Assembly (NCBI GenBank): GCA_030729045.1
Contig: JANQYF010000008.1
Coordinates: forward strand, 1 to 64,000
Reading direction: 5' to 3'
DNA from: Ilumatobacteraceae bacterium
Lineage (GTDB): Bacteria > Actinomycetota > Acidimicrobiia > Acidimicrobiales > Ilumatobacteraceae
DNA length: 64,000 nucleotides
Shown here in pieces: positions 20,876-31,598 of the stretch; position 1 is the stretch's first letter, and each line of letters begins with the position of its first letter. Below the pieces are notes generated by a model that worked only from the letters and a program-made list of their open reading frames with translations, was not told where the DNA came from and searched no databases. The position numbers and the translations under genes were made by a program.

Positions 20876-21788
20876 GACGAACATCAACGAGACCAATCAG
20901 GGCCTCATCGTTTATGAAACGTTTGACGTTCTCTGTTATGCGAGCAGACAATAACGGCACAGCCATCTCCGGAGTATTTCCCACATGTGGCGTAATGATG
21001 CAATTAGGAAGAGTCCATAACGGATGATTCTCTGGCAGAGGTTCAGGATCTGTTACGTCGAGAGCTGCTCCCCCGATGATGTTGTTCTGTAACGCCCACA
21101 CCAAGTCATCTGTGACGATATGCCCGCCACGCGCAACATTGATTATCCACGCGTGTGGTTCCATTACTTCAAGTTCGGATTTGCCAATCAAACCGATCGT
21201 CTCTCGCGTCAGGGAAAGGGCTAAGAAGACAATGTCAGCTCCTGCCAGTGCATCAACAAGATTCTCTTGCCCAACAACCGTGTCAGCACCATCGATATGT
21301 TCCACGGTTCTGCGTACAACAGTGATGTCACAATTAAATGGCGCCAGCAACCGAATGAGAGATTCAGTGATTCCTCCCCCGCCAACGATGGTGACTGAGG
21401 CGCCCAACAAGTTGCGACCAGCAGGTCCAGTCCATTGCGTGGCTCGTGAATAACCCGATATGTGCCTCATGCCAGCAAGAGCCAACGCCAGAGCATGTTC
21501 TGCTACTGGCTCTGCATAGACACCTTTACCGCATGTCCAAATGCGATTGTCGTCGAGAATCGGAACAAAGTTTTCGATTCCTGCAAAGGGAACTTGTACC
21601 CATTCAAGATGAGCATTCGCGTCGAGAACTTCACGTAAGCCAGATGCATTTCGAGCCGCTGTCCACACAATTGCTGAGGCATCGGCTGGTTCGACAATGT
21701 GACCACCGCCAGCAATTACTGCGTGTCGCACCCACTCCGGAGAGTTGGCCGGCTGAACGGCTATTGCGCGACTACTCGGAGGTTCCAT
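20865..21788 (-). CDS. D-isomer-specific 2-hydroxyacid dehydrogenase
   Basis: GASVTIVGGGGITESLIRLLAPF nucleotide-binding region; INVARGGHIVTDDLVWAL; ALDVTDPEPLPENHPLWTLPNCIITPHVG. Confidence 0.92.
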   Translation of the reverse strand: MEPPSSRAIAVQPANSPEWVRHAVIAGGGHIVEPADASAIVWTAARNASGLREVLDANAHLEWVQVPFAGIENFVPILDDNRIWTCGKGVYAEPVAEHALALALAGMRHISGYSRATQWTGPAGRNLLGASVTIVGGGGITESLIRLLAPFNCDITVVRRTVEHIDGADTVVGQENLVDALAGADIVFLALSLTRETIGLIGKSELEVMEPHAWIINVARGGHIVTDDLVWALQNNIIGGAALDVTDPEPLPENHPLWTLPNCIITPHVGNTPEMAVPLLSARITENVKRFINDEALIGLVDVRHGY

Positions 21789-21805
21789 ACACGAATAACG
21801 CTACG

Positions 21806-23836
21806 TCAACTACCAACAATGGTGGCAGCGATCTCACTTGAAGAACTGCCAGACCTGCGAAGAACAACTGTGACGAACCACAGCGCGCCAAGAGTGACGC
21901 AGAACAGAATTACTGCCCCTACTCCCCAGAACGGCTTGACGGTGCTACGAGTTGCGCCCAGCAGAGCCACGGGGAATGTTGTGGAACCAGCCTCACTAAT
22001 CAATGTTGAGATAACAGCGTTATCAAGACACAAGGTGAATGACAAGAGACCACCAGCAATGAGAGCCGAAGAAATAAGCGGCAGGGTGATTTGTCTGAAT
22101 GCACGAGCAGGAGTCGCTCCAAGATCAGCTGCAGCTTCTTCTAGTGATTCGTCGAGACCAGCTAGTCGAGCACGAACAATCAGCGTCACAACTGCACTGG
22201 CATACAGAGACTGACCGACCCACAGTTTGTTCATGCCCCCATTAAAGGGTCCCCAACCGTTCTTAAATGGATATCCGATGATGGGGAAATCTGCAACGCG
22301 CGGGAACCAAGTGGCAAGCGCAATTGCATCCATGATTTCAGGAGTCACAAGAATAAGAAACACCGTGGCCATAAACACTTTGGTCCACACGCCAGGTCGG
22401 CGAGCAAGTGCGATGCCTGCAAAGCCACCAAGAATTACAGCCAAAATAGTTGCACCGAATGCTGCGATAAATGAGTTGCGAATAGCGTCACCAATGCTGG
22501 CAAAGCCAAAAACAGTTTCATACCAGTCTGTAGAAATTCCATTGATCAAAAATGCCAGAACGAAGGCGGCTGGCCCCGACCAATTAAGCAATCGGCGAGA
22601 GATTTTTGTGGCGCGCATCAGTACGTTACGAACGACGACAGACACAACGAACAAAGCTGCAAAACGAATCAATACCGCCCACGCAACTGCACCATCAAAT
22701 AGTTCAGCCCACCACTTCACGCCTGGTGTACCGGACCATATGGTGAAAGAACTTCCACCGTTGAATGAGTGAAGTACGACAAGCACGATGGGTATAAACA
22801 AAAAGATCAAGACAAGGACAGTCCAGACAGTCAATGCAATTGGCAACACGTCAAAATTGAATAGCACTCCCTTCCCTTCGCGTGTACGAGCTACAGAACG
22901 TTCATGAAGTGAATGTTTGATTCGTGTTGAAATAGGAGTCGGATGTTGCAGAACCCAAGTGATGGCCCAAACAATTGCCGCACCAACAATCATTGACAAC
23001 AGAACTGCACCAATCATGAGAATTGCCATTGCAGATCCGAGTGGCCAGTTTTGAGCACCACTGAATTGAGACGCAATCATTGAGCCAATCATGTTTCCTT
23101 TTGCTCCACCAAGAACCGTGGCCGTGACGTAATCGCCACACATTGGAATGAACGTCAGTAAAACACCAGCAATGATTCCGGGACCAGCCAACGGCAACGT
23201 AACGCCGAAGAAAGTAGCCACACGACCAGCGCCCAAGTCTTTACTTGCTTCTCGCATACGAACATCAATTCGATCAAGAGCAACAAACAACGGCAAGATC
23301 ATGAAACCGAGATAGTTGTAAATGATCGCAACTTGCACCGCTAAAGGTGTTTCAAGAATTTGAATTCCTTGCGTACCAATCCAGCCCATGTCAACCAGCC
23401 ACTTCGAAAAGAATCCATTCGGAGCAAGCGGGATACGCCATGCGACGGTGCGAATTAGGAAACTAGTGAAACTGGGAACAACCACCAATGCCAAGATGAT
23501 TGCTTTCCATTTCTCCGGCACCTTAAATGCAGCAAAGTAAGCGACAGGCAAACCAATTATCAGACACCCAATTGTTGCGATGGTTGATATTCGCAACGTT
23601 GACCTAAAAACCTTGAAGAAGGTTTCATCGAAAACATTGGAATAGTTGGCACCAGACAAATTGCCGTAATCAACGGGAATTAACTTTGACCCGTCTTTTG
23701 CAGCAAAGCTATAAACAACAATGAAGGCTATGGGTACAGCAAAAAACAGCAGGTACCAGATGATCGACGGTAAGGCGAGTGCGAACTTTGGGGCCCGCAG
23801 CCGTTTGCGATAAGTAGTTGCGACCGGTGCGGTCAC
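21806..23836 (-). CDS. Polyamine-type ABC transporter permease, fused PotB-PotC
   Basis: 676 aa, two binding-protein-dependent permease modules with EAA motifs (REASKDLGAGRVATFFGVTLPL and EEAAADLGATPARAFRQITLPL). Confidence 0.92.
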   Translation of the reverse strand: MTAPVATTYRKRLRAPKFALALPSIIWYLLFFAVPIAFIVVYSFAAKDGSKLIPVDYGNLSGANYSNVFDETFFKVFRSTLRISTIATIGCLIIGLPVAYFAAFKVPEKWKAIILALVVVPSFTSFLIRTVAWRIPLAPNGFFSKWLVDMGWIGTQGIQILETPLAVQVAIIYNYLGFMILPLFVALDRIDVRMREASKDLGAGRVATFFGVTLPLAGPGIIAGVLLTFIPMCGDYVTATVLGGAKGNMIGSMIASQFSGAQNWPLGSAMAILMIGAVLLSMIVGAAIVWAITWVLQHPTPISTRIKHSLHERSVARTREGKGVLFNFDVLPIALTVWTVLVLIFLFIPIVLVVLHSFNGGSSFTIWSGTPGVKWWAELFDGAVAWAVLIRFAALFVVSVVVRNVLMRATKISRRLLNWSGPAAFVLAFLINGISTDWYETVFGFASIGDAIRNSFIAAFGATILAVILGGFAGIALARRPGVWTKVFMATVFLILVTPEIMDAIALATWFPRVADFPIIGYPFKNGWGPFNGGMNKLWVGQSLYASAVVTLIVRARLAGLDESLEEAAADLGATPARAFRQITLPLISSALIAGGLLSFTLCLDNAVISTLISEAGSTTFPVALLGATRSTVKPFWGVGAVILFCVTLGALWFVTVVLRRSGSSSSEIAATIVGS

Positions 23837-23841
23837 CCCTA

Positions 23842-25077
23842 TCAGGCTCCAGCCTTGGCTTTAGCTTTGTTCAAGATGTCTACCAAGCGGTCGATTGAAG
23901 AGTTCAAGACTTGCGTGCGCATGGTCTCTACTTCTTCAGGCTTGAAGAAAATCATGTCGCCCTTCACAAGATCTGGAGCCAATTCACTAATGAGTTGTTC
24001 CATTTCCTTCATGCCGGTGTGATAACCGTGATACTCGAGATCCTGAATGGAGTTCTCAGGAATCAGAATCCAGTTGATCCACGCATGTGCAGCTTCTGTG
24101 TTTGGAGAACCGGCTGCGATGCAGAAAGTGTCCATGAATAGCTCGGTGTCGGGGGCTCCGAGAACCCAGCGCCAATTTTCTGGAGTGCCACCAGCGTCTT
24201 TGATGCGGAAGTAGGCCTGACGCGCATCGCCATTCCAAGCCATAGCCAAGGTGTACGCACCTTCTGCAAGTTTTGTACTTGGGTAGCTGTCGAATGCCTT
24301 CACGTGCTGAGCAAATTCATCTACGAGGAACTTTTCTGCAGCATCAAGTGACGCCTTATCTTCAGTGTTCCAGTCGATTCCATTTGCCCAGAAATACGGA
24401 CCTGCGTAGTTCGGTGCAGCATCGATTACTGCGCACTGTCCACTTGCTTCACCCATGCACGCATCAAGGAAGTCTTGCCACGTGTTGAGTTCCTTTTTGA
24501 TCTTGGTGGTGTCGTAGAAGAAACCAGTTGTACCCCAGTTCTTGCACACTGAATACTCGTTGTCTTTGTCCCACGCTTGTCCGAGGAATACAGGATCAAC
24601 GTTCACCATGTTCGGAAGAAGCGACTTGTCGAACTTCTGAATGAGTCCCTTCTGCACCATCTGCACGATGTACGGGCCGGTCGGAACAACAATGTCGAAG
24701 CCGCTGCTTGAGCCGCCACCTGCTGCCAACTTGGTGATGAGGTCTTCGTTGCTACCGAAGTAGTCAACCTTCATCTTTACGCCAAGACTTGATTCGGCAA
24801 GCGCTCCAACCAATTCTGGGTCGTCGTAGTCTCCCCATGTGTACATGGCAAGAGTTCCGGATGACTTGTTGATGACACGGCTCCAGTCGCCTGTTGCTTG
24901 TCCTGCTCCATCAACTGCTGCTGCAGCAGTGGTGTCGGGTGAATCAGAATCTGATCCGCCACATGCCATCAACACAACTGCCATACCAGCAGTTGCGGTT
25001 CCCGCTTTGATAAACGCGCGACGATTTAACTTCTCGCGAAAGCTATCTGGGGCAAGAATTCGTAGTTCCTGTGTCAT
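23842..25077 (-). CDS. Spermidine/putrescine-type ABC transporter substrate-binding lipoprotein
   Basis: Tat-like RRAFIKAGTATAGMAVVLMACGG lipobox leader; PotD-like body; next to permease and ATPase genes. Confidence 0.92.
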   Translation of the reverse strand: MTQELRILAPDSFREKLNRRAFIKAGTATAGMAVVLMACGGSDSDSPDTTAAAAVDGAGQATGDWSRVINKSSGTLAMYTWGDYDDPELVGALAESSLGVKMKVDYFGSNEDLITKLAAGGGSSSGFDIVVPTGPYIVQMVQKGLIQKFDKSLLPNMVNVDPVFLGQAWDKDNEYSVCKNWGTTGFFYDTTKIKKELNTWQDFLDACMGEASGQCAVIDAAPNYAGPYFWANGIDWNTEDKASLDAAEKFLVDEFAQHVKAFDSYPSTKLAEGAYTLAMAWNGDARQAYFRIKDAGGTPENWRWVLGAPDTELFMDTFCIAAGSPNTEAAHAWINWILIPENSIQDLEYHGYHTGMKEMEQLISELAPDLVKGDMIFFKPEEVETMRTQVLNSSIDRLVDILNKAKAKAGA

Positions 25078-25157
25078 GTGATTTCTCCTTGTTGTTTAGT
25101 GGTTAGAGATTCGTTACAAGGGACAACCTAGTCCGTAGACAGGCGTTCCCTAGCGGT

Positions 25158-26330
25158 CTAGTGGTTGTTCGGCTCTGCCATTACTACCCCGGCTTGGCGG
25201 GCCGAGAACAGATACACCTCTTCAGGCGCCCACGAGCACCAGACAGAGTCGCCCAAAGCGGGGCGGTTGGTGCTGGTACGCGGTGACATGACAATGAGGT
25301 CGCGGTCTCCTGCGGTAACTACATATTGCAGCACGTCACCAAAATGAGAAATTCCAGACACCGTGGCTTGAACCACGTTGTGGGCCTGTTGCGGGCGTTC
25401 CGACGTGAGCACCATGCACTCTGGGCGAACTGCCGACAATGTGTCTTCACCGTTCGGAACATCTTCCTCGGGGCGCGACGCAATAAAGACTGTGCCGTCA
25501 TCGGCAATGGCACCATCTTCGGTGGCAACGCCGGTCCAGAAATTATTTCGGCCAATGAACCCGGCAACGAAAGCTGACGACGGGTGCTCGTAGACCGTCT
25601 CAGGGTCACCCAGTTGCTCAATGTGGCCGTCGAGCATGATTGCGATTCGGTCTGACATAGACATTGCTTCTTCTTGGTCGTGAGTCACGAATACAAATGT
25701 GATTCCGAGACGACTCTGAAGGAGCTTTAGCTCGATCTGCATCTCTTCACGCAGTTTGCGATCAAGAGCACCAAGCGGCTCGTCGAGAAGCAGAACACTA
25801 GGGCGATTCACCAGTGCGCGAGCAACCGCGACACGCTGTTGCTGACCACCAGACATTTGGCGCGGATGACGTTCGGCAAGTTTCGACATCTGAACCATGT
25901 CAAGAGCTTCTGCGACACGAACAGCAACTTCACTCTTAGGTGTACCTGACTGCTTGAGGCCGTACGCCACATTTTCGGCAACAGTCATATGTGGAAACAA
26001 TGCGTAGTGCTGGAAGACAGTGTTTACTTCACGCTTGTATGGCGGAATGTGTTGCACTTCTAATCCGTTGATGCGGATATGACCAGAGTTTGGCTGCTCG
26101 AAGCCTGCGAGCATGCGAAGGGTTGTGGTTTTGCCACAACCACTAGGACCTAATAGCGACAAAAATTCGCCGGGATGAACTGAAAGGTTCATGGAGTCAA
26201 CTGCCACCATGTCGCCGTATTTCTTCGTCACATTGACGAGTTCAACTGACCCGCGCTTATCTGCCACTGGACCACCACCTTTGCTGTCGCTCAAATCATA
26301 GGCATCTTCCGGCAGTGTTGAAGGAATCAC
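25158..26330 (-). CDS. potA: Spermidine/putrescine ABC transporter ATP-binding protein
   Basis: LLGPSGCGKTTTLRMLAGFEQPNSG, MSGGQQQRVAVARALVNRPSVLLLDEPLGALD, TOBE-like C-terminus. Confidence 0.93.
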   Translation of the reverse strand: MIPSTLPEDAYDLSDSKGGGPVADKRGSVELVNVTKKYGDMVAVDSMNLSVHPGEFLSLLGPSGCGKTTTLRMLAGFEQPNSGHIRINGLEVQHIPPYKREVNTVFQHYALFPHMTVAENVAYGLKQSGTPKSEVAVRVAEALDMVQMSKLAERHPRQMSGGQQQRVAVARALVNRPSVLLLDEPLGALDRKLREEMQIELKLLQSRLGITFVFVTHDQEEAMSMSDRIAIMLDGHIEQLGDPETVYEHPSSAFVAGFIGRNNFWTGVATEDGAIADDGTVFIASRPEEDVPNGEDTLSAVRPECMVLTSERPQQAHNVVQATVSGISHFGDVLQYVVTAGDRDLIVMSPRTSTNRPALGDSVWCSWAPEEVYLFSARQAGVVMAEPNNH

Positions 26331-26354
26331 GCGATTGACATCTAGTGTTCATCT

Positions 26355-27737
26355 GTGGACCCCTCCGACTTCGAAGAAATTGAGCACCTCGCTCAGCGCC
26401 ACCTCTGGGGCCACTTCACTCGCCTCGCAGGTGTTCAACGAGACGGATTGCCCATTATTGACAGAGGCGAAGGCGCCTATGTCTACGACGCACACGGTCG
26501 CAAGTACCTCGATGGGCTCAGCGGCCTCTTCACTGTCAACATCGGACATGGTCGTAAAGAACTTGCTGAAGCTGCTCGTGCTCAGACCGAGAAACTGGCA
26601 TATTTCCCCATCTGGAACTACGCAACGGAACCGGCAGCGCGACTGGCAGGCAAACTTGCTGATCTCGCGCCAGGCAATCTCAATCGGGTCTTCTTTACTA
26701 CTAGCGGTGGTGAAGCAGTCGAAGCAGCATGGAAACTGGCTATTCAATACTTTGCAGCCATCGGTCAACCACAGCGACGCAAAGTCATTAGTCGTGATTA
26801 CTCCTACCACGGCACATCATTTGGCGCTCTGTCAATCACTGGCATTCCCGCCATACGTGAACCATTCGAACCGCTTCTTCCGAATGCTCTCAAGATTCGT
26901 AATACGAACCACTATCGATGCGGTACATGTTCGCAACTTGATGCGTGCACACTCGACTGTGCTGACGATTTAGAACGTCGAATACTTGAAGAAGGCCCTG
27001 ACACCATCGCAATGGTGATTATGGAACCAGTACAGAACACTGGTGGCGCATTGGTACCGCCAGACGGTTACTGGAAACGCGTACGCGAGACGTGCAGCAA
27101 ATATGGAATTCTGCTTGTGTCAGATGAAGTGATTTGTGCATTCGGACGACTCGGCCACATGTTTGGTTCAGACAGATTTGGTTATCAACCAGACATGATC
27201 ACGTTTGCCAAGGGCGCCACAAGTGGGTACTCCCCTCTTGGCGGAGTTTTAGTCAGCGACAGCATCGCTGCGCCGTTCCTTGAAGAAGGCGACAGAGTCT
27301 TCTTAGACGGACATACATTCGGTGGCCACCCCGTTAGTTGTGCTGTGGCACTCGCCAACATCGAAATTCTCGAGCGCGAAGATATCTGCGGCAACGTTTT
27401 GCGAAACGAACCATTATTCGACGATGTGATGGCGTCTCTTAGCGAATTACCAATTGTTGGCGACGTGCGTGGCTGTGGCTACTTCCGTGTTGCGGAATTG
27501 GTGCGTGACTCAGAAACCGGCGAGACATTCACCGACGAGGAAAGCGAATGGCTTTTGCGCAAAGTCGTGTCACCCATGATCTATGACGCCGGGCTGATTT
27601 GTCGCGCAGACGACCGCGCAGACCCGGTGATAGTGCTGTCACCAACACTTATATGTGGCGAACAGGAACTTGAGTTCATTCGGTCAACGCTGACCACAGT
27701 GTTCACTGAAGCCTGGCGTCAATACCAAAATCGGTAA
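26355..27737 (+). CDS. Class III aminotransferase (polyamine:pyruvate aminotransferase-like)
   Basis: YLDGLSGLFTVNIGHGRKEL, VSDEVICAFGRLGHMFG, TFAKGATSGYSPLGGVLVSD, FLDGHTFGGHPVSCAVAL; divergent from pot genes. Confidence 0.92.
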   Translation: MDPSDFEEIEHLAQRHLWGHFTRLAGVQRDGLPIIDRGEGAYVYDAHGRKYLDGLSGLFTVNIGHGRKELAEAARAQTEKLAYFPIWNYATEPAARLAGKLADLAPGNLNRVFFTTSGGEAVEAAWKLAIQYFAAIGQPQRRKVISRDYSYHGTSFGALSITGIPAIREPFEPLLPNALKIRNTNHYRCGTCSQLDACTLDCADDLERRILEEGPDTIAMVIMEPVQNTGGALVPPDGYWKRVRETCSKYGILLVSDEVICAFGRLGHMFGSDRFGYQPDMITFAKGATSGYSPLGGVLVSDSIAAPFLEEGDRVFLDGHTFGGHPVSCAVALANIEILEREDICGNVLRNEPLFDDVMASLSELPIVGDVRGCGYFRVAELVRDSETGETFTDEESEWLLRKVVSPMIYDAGLICRADDRADPVIVLSPTLICGEQELEFIRSTLTTVFTEAWRQYQNR

Positions 27738-27743
27738 AACGAT

Positions 27744-29171
27744 TTAGCTCTCTAGGTTTGCCATTACGTGCTTGATGCGCGTGTAGTCATCTAGTGCGTA
27801 CGCTGACAAGTCTTTTCCGTATCCGGACTTCTTGTATCCACCGTGAGGCATTTCTGCAACAACTGGAATATGAGTGTTAATCCACACACAACCGAAATCA
27901 AGATGCTTTGCCATACGCATTGCACGACCAAAATCGCGAGTCCATACCGATGATGCAAGACCGTACTCAACTCCATTTGCCCAACGCAACGCTTCGTCTT
28001 CATCTGAGAACCGCTGGACTGTAATAACTGGTCCAAAGATTTCATTCTGAATCATCTCGTCGTCCTGCTTAAGGTCTGCAATCACGGTGGGCGTAAAGAA
28101 GTACCCGTCGTTACCTTGACGCTCTCCGCCCGTAACAACACGCGCATGCTTCGGAGTGCGATCAACAAAGCCCGCAACACGAGCAAGTTGACTCTGATTA
28201 TTCAATGGACCAAAAGCGGCTTCAAGATCTTTCGGGCCACCTGTACGAGTGGCAGATGCTTGTTCTGCAAGTGCGGCTACGAACTCTGCATAGATTTTCG
28301 GTCCACACACCACTCGTGTTGCAGCAGTGCAGTCTTGTCCAGCGTTGAAGTACCCAGCCGCCGCAATACCGGCTGCCGCAGCCTCAATATCTGCATCATC
28401 AAACACAATGACAGGCGCCTTGCCCCCAAGTTCAAGATGCACTCGCTTCAGACTTTTCGCAGCCGCTTCGGCCACTTCAATTCCTGCCCGAACAGACCCA
28501 GTCACAGACACCATGGAAGGAATGTCATGAGTGACCATTGCCCGACCCGTGTCACGGTCACCGCAAATGACGTTAAGAACGCCAGCTGGTAAAAACTCTG
28601 CTGCTATCTCTGCAAGAAGTGTGGTTGATGCAGGAGTTGTGTCTGACGGCTTCAGCACGACTGCGTTACCAGCAGCAATTGCAGGAGCGAATTTCCAAAC
28701 TGCCATCATCATCGGATAATTCCACGGAGCAACCTGGGCACACACGCCAACCGGTTCACGACGAATCATCGATGTCATGTTTGCCATGTACTCAGCTGTT
28801 GCTTTTCCTTCTAACATTCGCGCAGCACCGGCAAAGAAGCGAATCTGATCAACCATGGGAGGAATTTCTTCGCTCATAGTGAGTGCAATCGGCTTACCGG
28901 TGTTCTGTACTTCGGCTGCAACAATTTCATCAGCACGCGCTTCGATGGCATCAGCAATGCGATATAACGCCAACGAACGTTCCGACGGAGTTGTTTGACC
29001 CCATGACTTGAATGCCTGTGCAGCCGCCTTCATTGCACGGTCAACATCAGCTGCGCCACTTAGGGCTGCCTCACCATATTGTTGCCCAGTTGACGGATCA
29101 ATGATGGCGGTTGTTTGGCCGTCACTCGCGTCTACATACTCACCATTAATAAAGTTCTTGAAACTCTTCAT
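27744..29171 (-). CDS. Aldehyde dehydrogenase (gamma-aminobutyraldehyde dehydrogenase-like)
   Basis: [60 protein letters not shown]. Confidence 0.92.
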   Translation of the reverse strand: MKSFKNFINGEYVDASDGQTTAIIDPSTGQQYGEAALSGAADVDRAMKAAAQAFKSWGQTTPSERSLALYRIADAIEARADEIVAAEVQNTGKPIALTMSEEIPPMVDQIRFFAGAARMLEGKATAEYMANMTSMIRREPVGVCAQVAPWNYPMMMAVWKFAPAIAAGNAVVLKPSDTTPASTTLLAEIAAEFLPAGVLNVICGDRDTGRAMVTHDIPSMVSVTGSVRAGIEVAEAAAKSLKRVHLELGGKAPVIVFDDADIEAAAAGIAAAGYFNAGQDCTAATRVVCGPKIYAEFVAALAEQASATRTGGPKDLEAAFGPLNNQSQLARVAGFVDRTPKHARVVTGGERQGNDGYFFTPTVIADLKQDDEMIQNEIFGPVITVQRFSDEDEALRWANGVEYGLASSVWTRDFGRAMRMAKHLDFGCVWINTHIPVVAEMPHGGYKKSGYGKDLSAYALDDYTRIKHVMANLES

Positions 29172-29240
29172 GCACTAAGGATTCCACATATCGGACCATG
29201 GCGTCCACACTCACCCCTATTCGTGGGATATACCTAAGGC

Positions 29241-30368
29241 ATGGCGATGATTACATCTATTGGAGTCCCTCGAGAAGTAAAGACCGCAGAGGGCCGCGTA
29301 GCAATGACCCCAGACGGCGTCAGAGAATGTGAGCGATACGGCATTGCGGTATGCGTAGAGACTGGCGCCGGAGACGGAGCCTCTATTTCAGATTCTGACT
29401 TCGTTGCCGCGGGAGCCACAATTGTTCCTACTGCCGCTGACGCATGGGCCCAGCCAATGGTGGTAAAGGTTAAAGAACCAAAGGAAGAAGAGTTCAGTTT
29501 CCTGCGTCGCGACCTCACGCTGTTTACCTATTTGCATTTAGCTGCATACCCAAAAGTCGCTAACGCACTCATCGCAGCTGGCACCACATCATTTGCGTAT
29601 GAGACCGTGCAAATGCCAGATGGCTCGTTGCCACTACTTGCACCGATGAGCGAAGTAGCTGGCCGCTTAGCCCCACAAATGGGCGCACACTTCTTGGAAT
29701 CACACAATGGTGGTCGCGGAGTGCTCATGGGTGGAGCACCAGGTGTTCGCCCTGCCAAAGTTGTTGTGCTTGGCGCAGGCAATGTGGGCTGGAATGCTGC
29801 GTGGATTGCGGCAGGCATGGAAGCCGAAGTAATTCTGATTGACAAGAACATTGATCGCTTGCGCTACGTCGACCAGATTCATCGAGGCAGAATTTCGACT
29901 CTCGCGTCTAATCGCGGTTCAATTGAACGCAGCATTCTGGATGCAGACCTTGTAATCGGCGCAGTATTAGTAGCCGGTGGTCGAGCCCCCGTTGTTGTCA
30001 GCGAAGACATGGTTCGGTCAATGAAACGAGGCGCAGTAATTGTTGACGTGGCAGTTGACCAGGGCGGATGCATCGAGACCACGCGAGAGACCACACACAC
30101 GGACCCGGTGTATGTACAACATGGTGTTGTGCACTATGCCGTAGGCAATATGCCAGGCGCCGTTTCACACACCAGCACATATGCACTTACCAACGTGACC
30201 TTGCCGTACCAGTTAGAAGTGGCCCGAAACGGTGCCCGAAGTGCAGTGGAGAAAAACCCAGCTCTTGCGCACGGACTCAACACTCACCACGGCCACCTCA
30301 CCTATGAGGCTGTGGCAACAGCTCTGTCGCTTCCTTTCGTTACGCCGCGAGACGCTGTCAGCGAATAG
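29241..30368 (+). CDS. ald: Alanine dehydrogenase
   Basis: GVPREVKTAEGRVAMTPDGV, VVLGAGNVGWNAAWIAAGMEAEV, VDVAVDQGGCIETTRETTH. Confidence 0.93.
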   Translation: MAMITSIGVPREVKTAEGRVAMTPDGVRECERYGIAVCVETGAGDGASISDSDFVAAGATIVPTAADAWAQPMVVKVKEPKEEEFSFLRRDLTLFTYLHLAAYPKVANALIAAGTTSFAYETVQMPDGSLPLLAPMSEVAGRLAPQMGAHFLESHNGGRGVLMGGAPGVRPAKVVVLGAGNVGWNAAWIAAGMEAEVILIDKNIDRLRYVDQIHRGRISTLASNRGSIERSILDADLVIGAVLVAGGRAPVVVSEDMVRSMKRGAVIVDVAVDQGGCIETTRETTHTDPVYVQHGVVHYAVGNMPGAVSHTSTYALTNVTLPYQLEVARNGARSAVEKNPALAHGLNTHHGHLTYEAVATALSLPFVTPRDAVSE

Positions 30369-30377
30369 GTTGTAGCG

Positions 30378-31598
30378 ATGGCATCGCTTGCAACTGACAT
30401 ACAAATTCCTAAAGTTCCACTCATTGTTGACCAGCAACGATCAGATCGCCATGCATTATTGCGAGGGATAGCAAAAGAAAGCTGGCTTGCTCGCACTGAC
30501 ATTGGGTACTCGGTGCTTACCTACGAATCAGTCATGGGAATCCTGCGCGACAAGCGGTGGCACTCAGCTACTGGCATGGTAGCTCAACTGCAAGGCATCA
30601 CCGACGAAGCTTTTCTTGGCCGTCGCCGAGTTTCAATCTTGAATGCTGAAGGCGAAGTTCATGTTCGCTTGCGTCGACTAGTTGCGCCTGCCTTCTCACC
30701 TCGCAGCGCTGACCGTCTTCGCCCATTCATGCGCGAGACAGTGAATTCACTCCTTGACCCATTTGCTGCGTCTGGCAAAGCCGAAGTGGTTGGCGACATT
30801 TGCGAGCCTTACCCCATTCCCATCATTTGCGAGCTGCTCGGTGCACCAAAAGAAGATTGGAAACTCTTTAGTCGACTTGCTAGCGAGATCTTGTTGATCT
30901 TCAGCGACAACCTTGCACAGAACATGCCAGTTTTCCTCAATGCACAGCAAGAACTTGAGAAATACACAGAAGGACTCATCGAAAAACGCAGAAGCGTGCC
31001 AGCAGATGACCTCATCACCGATCTCATCGCAGCAGAAGAAGCAGGCGACAAACTGAATACTGAAGAACTAACAATGATGGTGGACGCCGTCATCGTTGGC
31101 GGTACAGACACCACTCGTAATCAACTTGGTCTCGCACTTGCGCTGTTTGCTGAGTACCCAGAACAGTGGGCACTTCTCGGTAAAGACCCTTCGCTTGCAC
31201 AACGCGCAGTAGAAGAGGTGTTGCGTTTCTCTGGAGCCGTCGGCGGAACTATTCGGTTTGCATCGGAAGACATTGAATACAACGGCGTGCTTTTCCCGAA
31301 GGGAACTTTCATGAGTACCTCAATGAGTACCGGAAACTACGACGCTTCAGTGTTTCCTACACCGGAGACTTTTGACATCACTCGTGAACCAGTTGGGCAA
31401 CCACACTTGTCGCTTGGCGCAGGCATTCACTATTGCCTCGGAGCTTCACTTGCTCGCGCTGAACTGCAAGAGGCATTCACAGTTCTGTCACAACGAATGC
31501 TGAACTTAGAACTTGATGGCCCCGTTGTGTACAAACCATCGGGTATTGGCATTTTTGGGCCAGCATCACTGCCCGTTAAATTCACTCCGTCGCGCTAG
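30378..31598 (+). CDS. Cytochrome P450
   Basis: I-helix GGTDTTRNQ, ExxR EEVLR, heme loop LGAGIHYCLGASLARAEL. Confidence 0.95.
   Translation: MASLATDIQIPKVPLIVDQQRSDRHALLRGIAKESWLARTDIGYSVLTYESVMGILRDKRWHSATGMVAQLQGITDEAFLGRRRVSILNAEGEVHVRLRRLVAPAFSPRSADRLRPFMRETVNSLLDPFAASGKAEVVGDICEPYPIPIICELLGAPKEDWKLFSRLASEILLIFSDNLAQNMPVFLNAQQELEKYTEGLIEKRRSVPADDLITDLIAAEEAGDKLNTEELTMMVDAVIVGGTDTTRNQLGLALALFAEYPEQWALLGKDPSLAQRAVEEVLRFSGAVGGTIRFASEDIEYNGVLFPKGTFMSTSMSTGNYDASVFPTPETFDITREPVGQPHLSLGAGIHYCLGASLARAELQEAFTVLSQRMLNLELDGPVVYKPSGIGIFGPASLPVKFTPSR

Noticed and set aside
25078-25157. Hairpin in the potA-potD intercistronic gap (AGGGA...TCCCT)
   Set aside because: Only 5 bp of stem with a large loop; not convincing as a terminator or regulatory element.
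26335-26973. Plus-strand 212-aa ORF overlapping the aminotransferase start
   Set aside because: Out of frame with the convincing class III aminotransferase, which occupies the same region.
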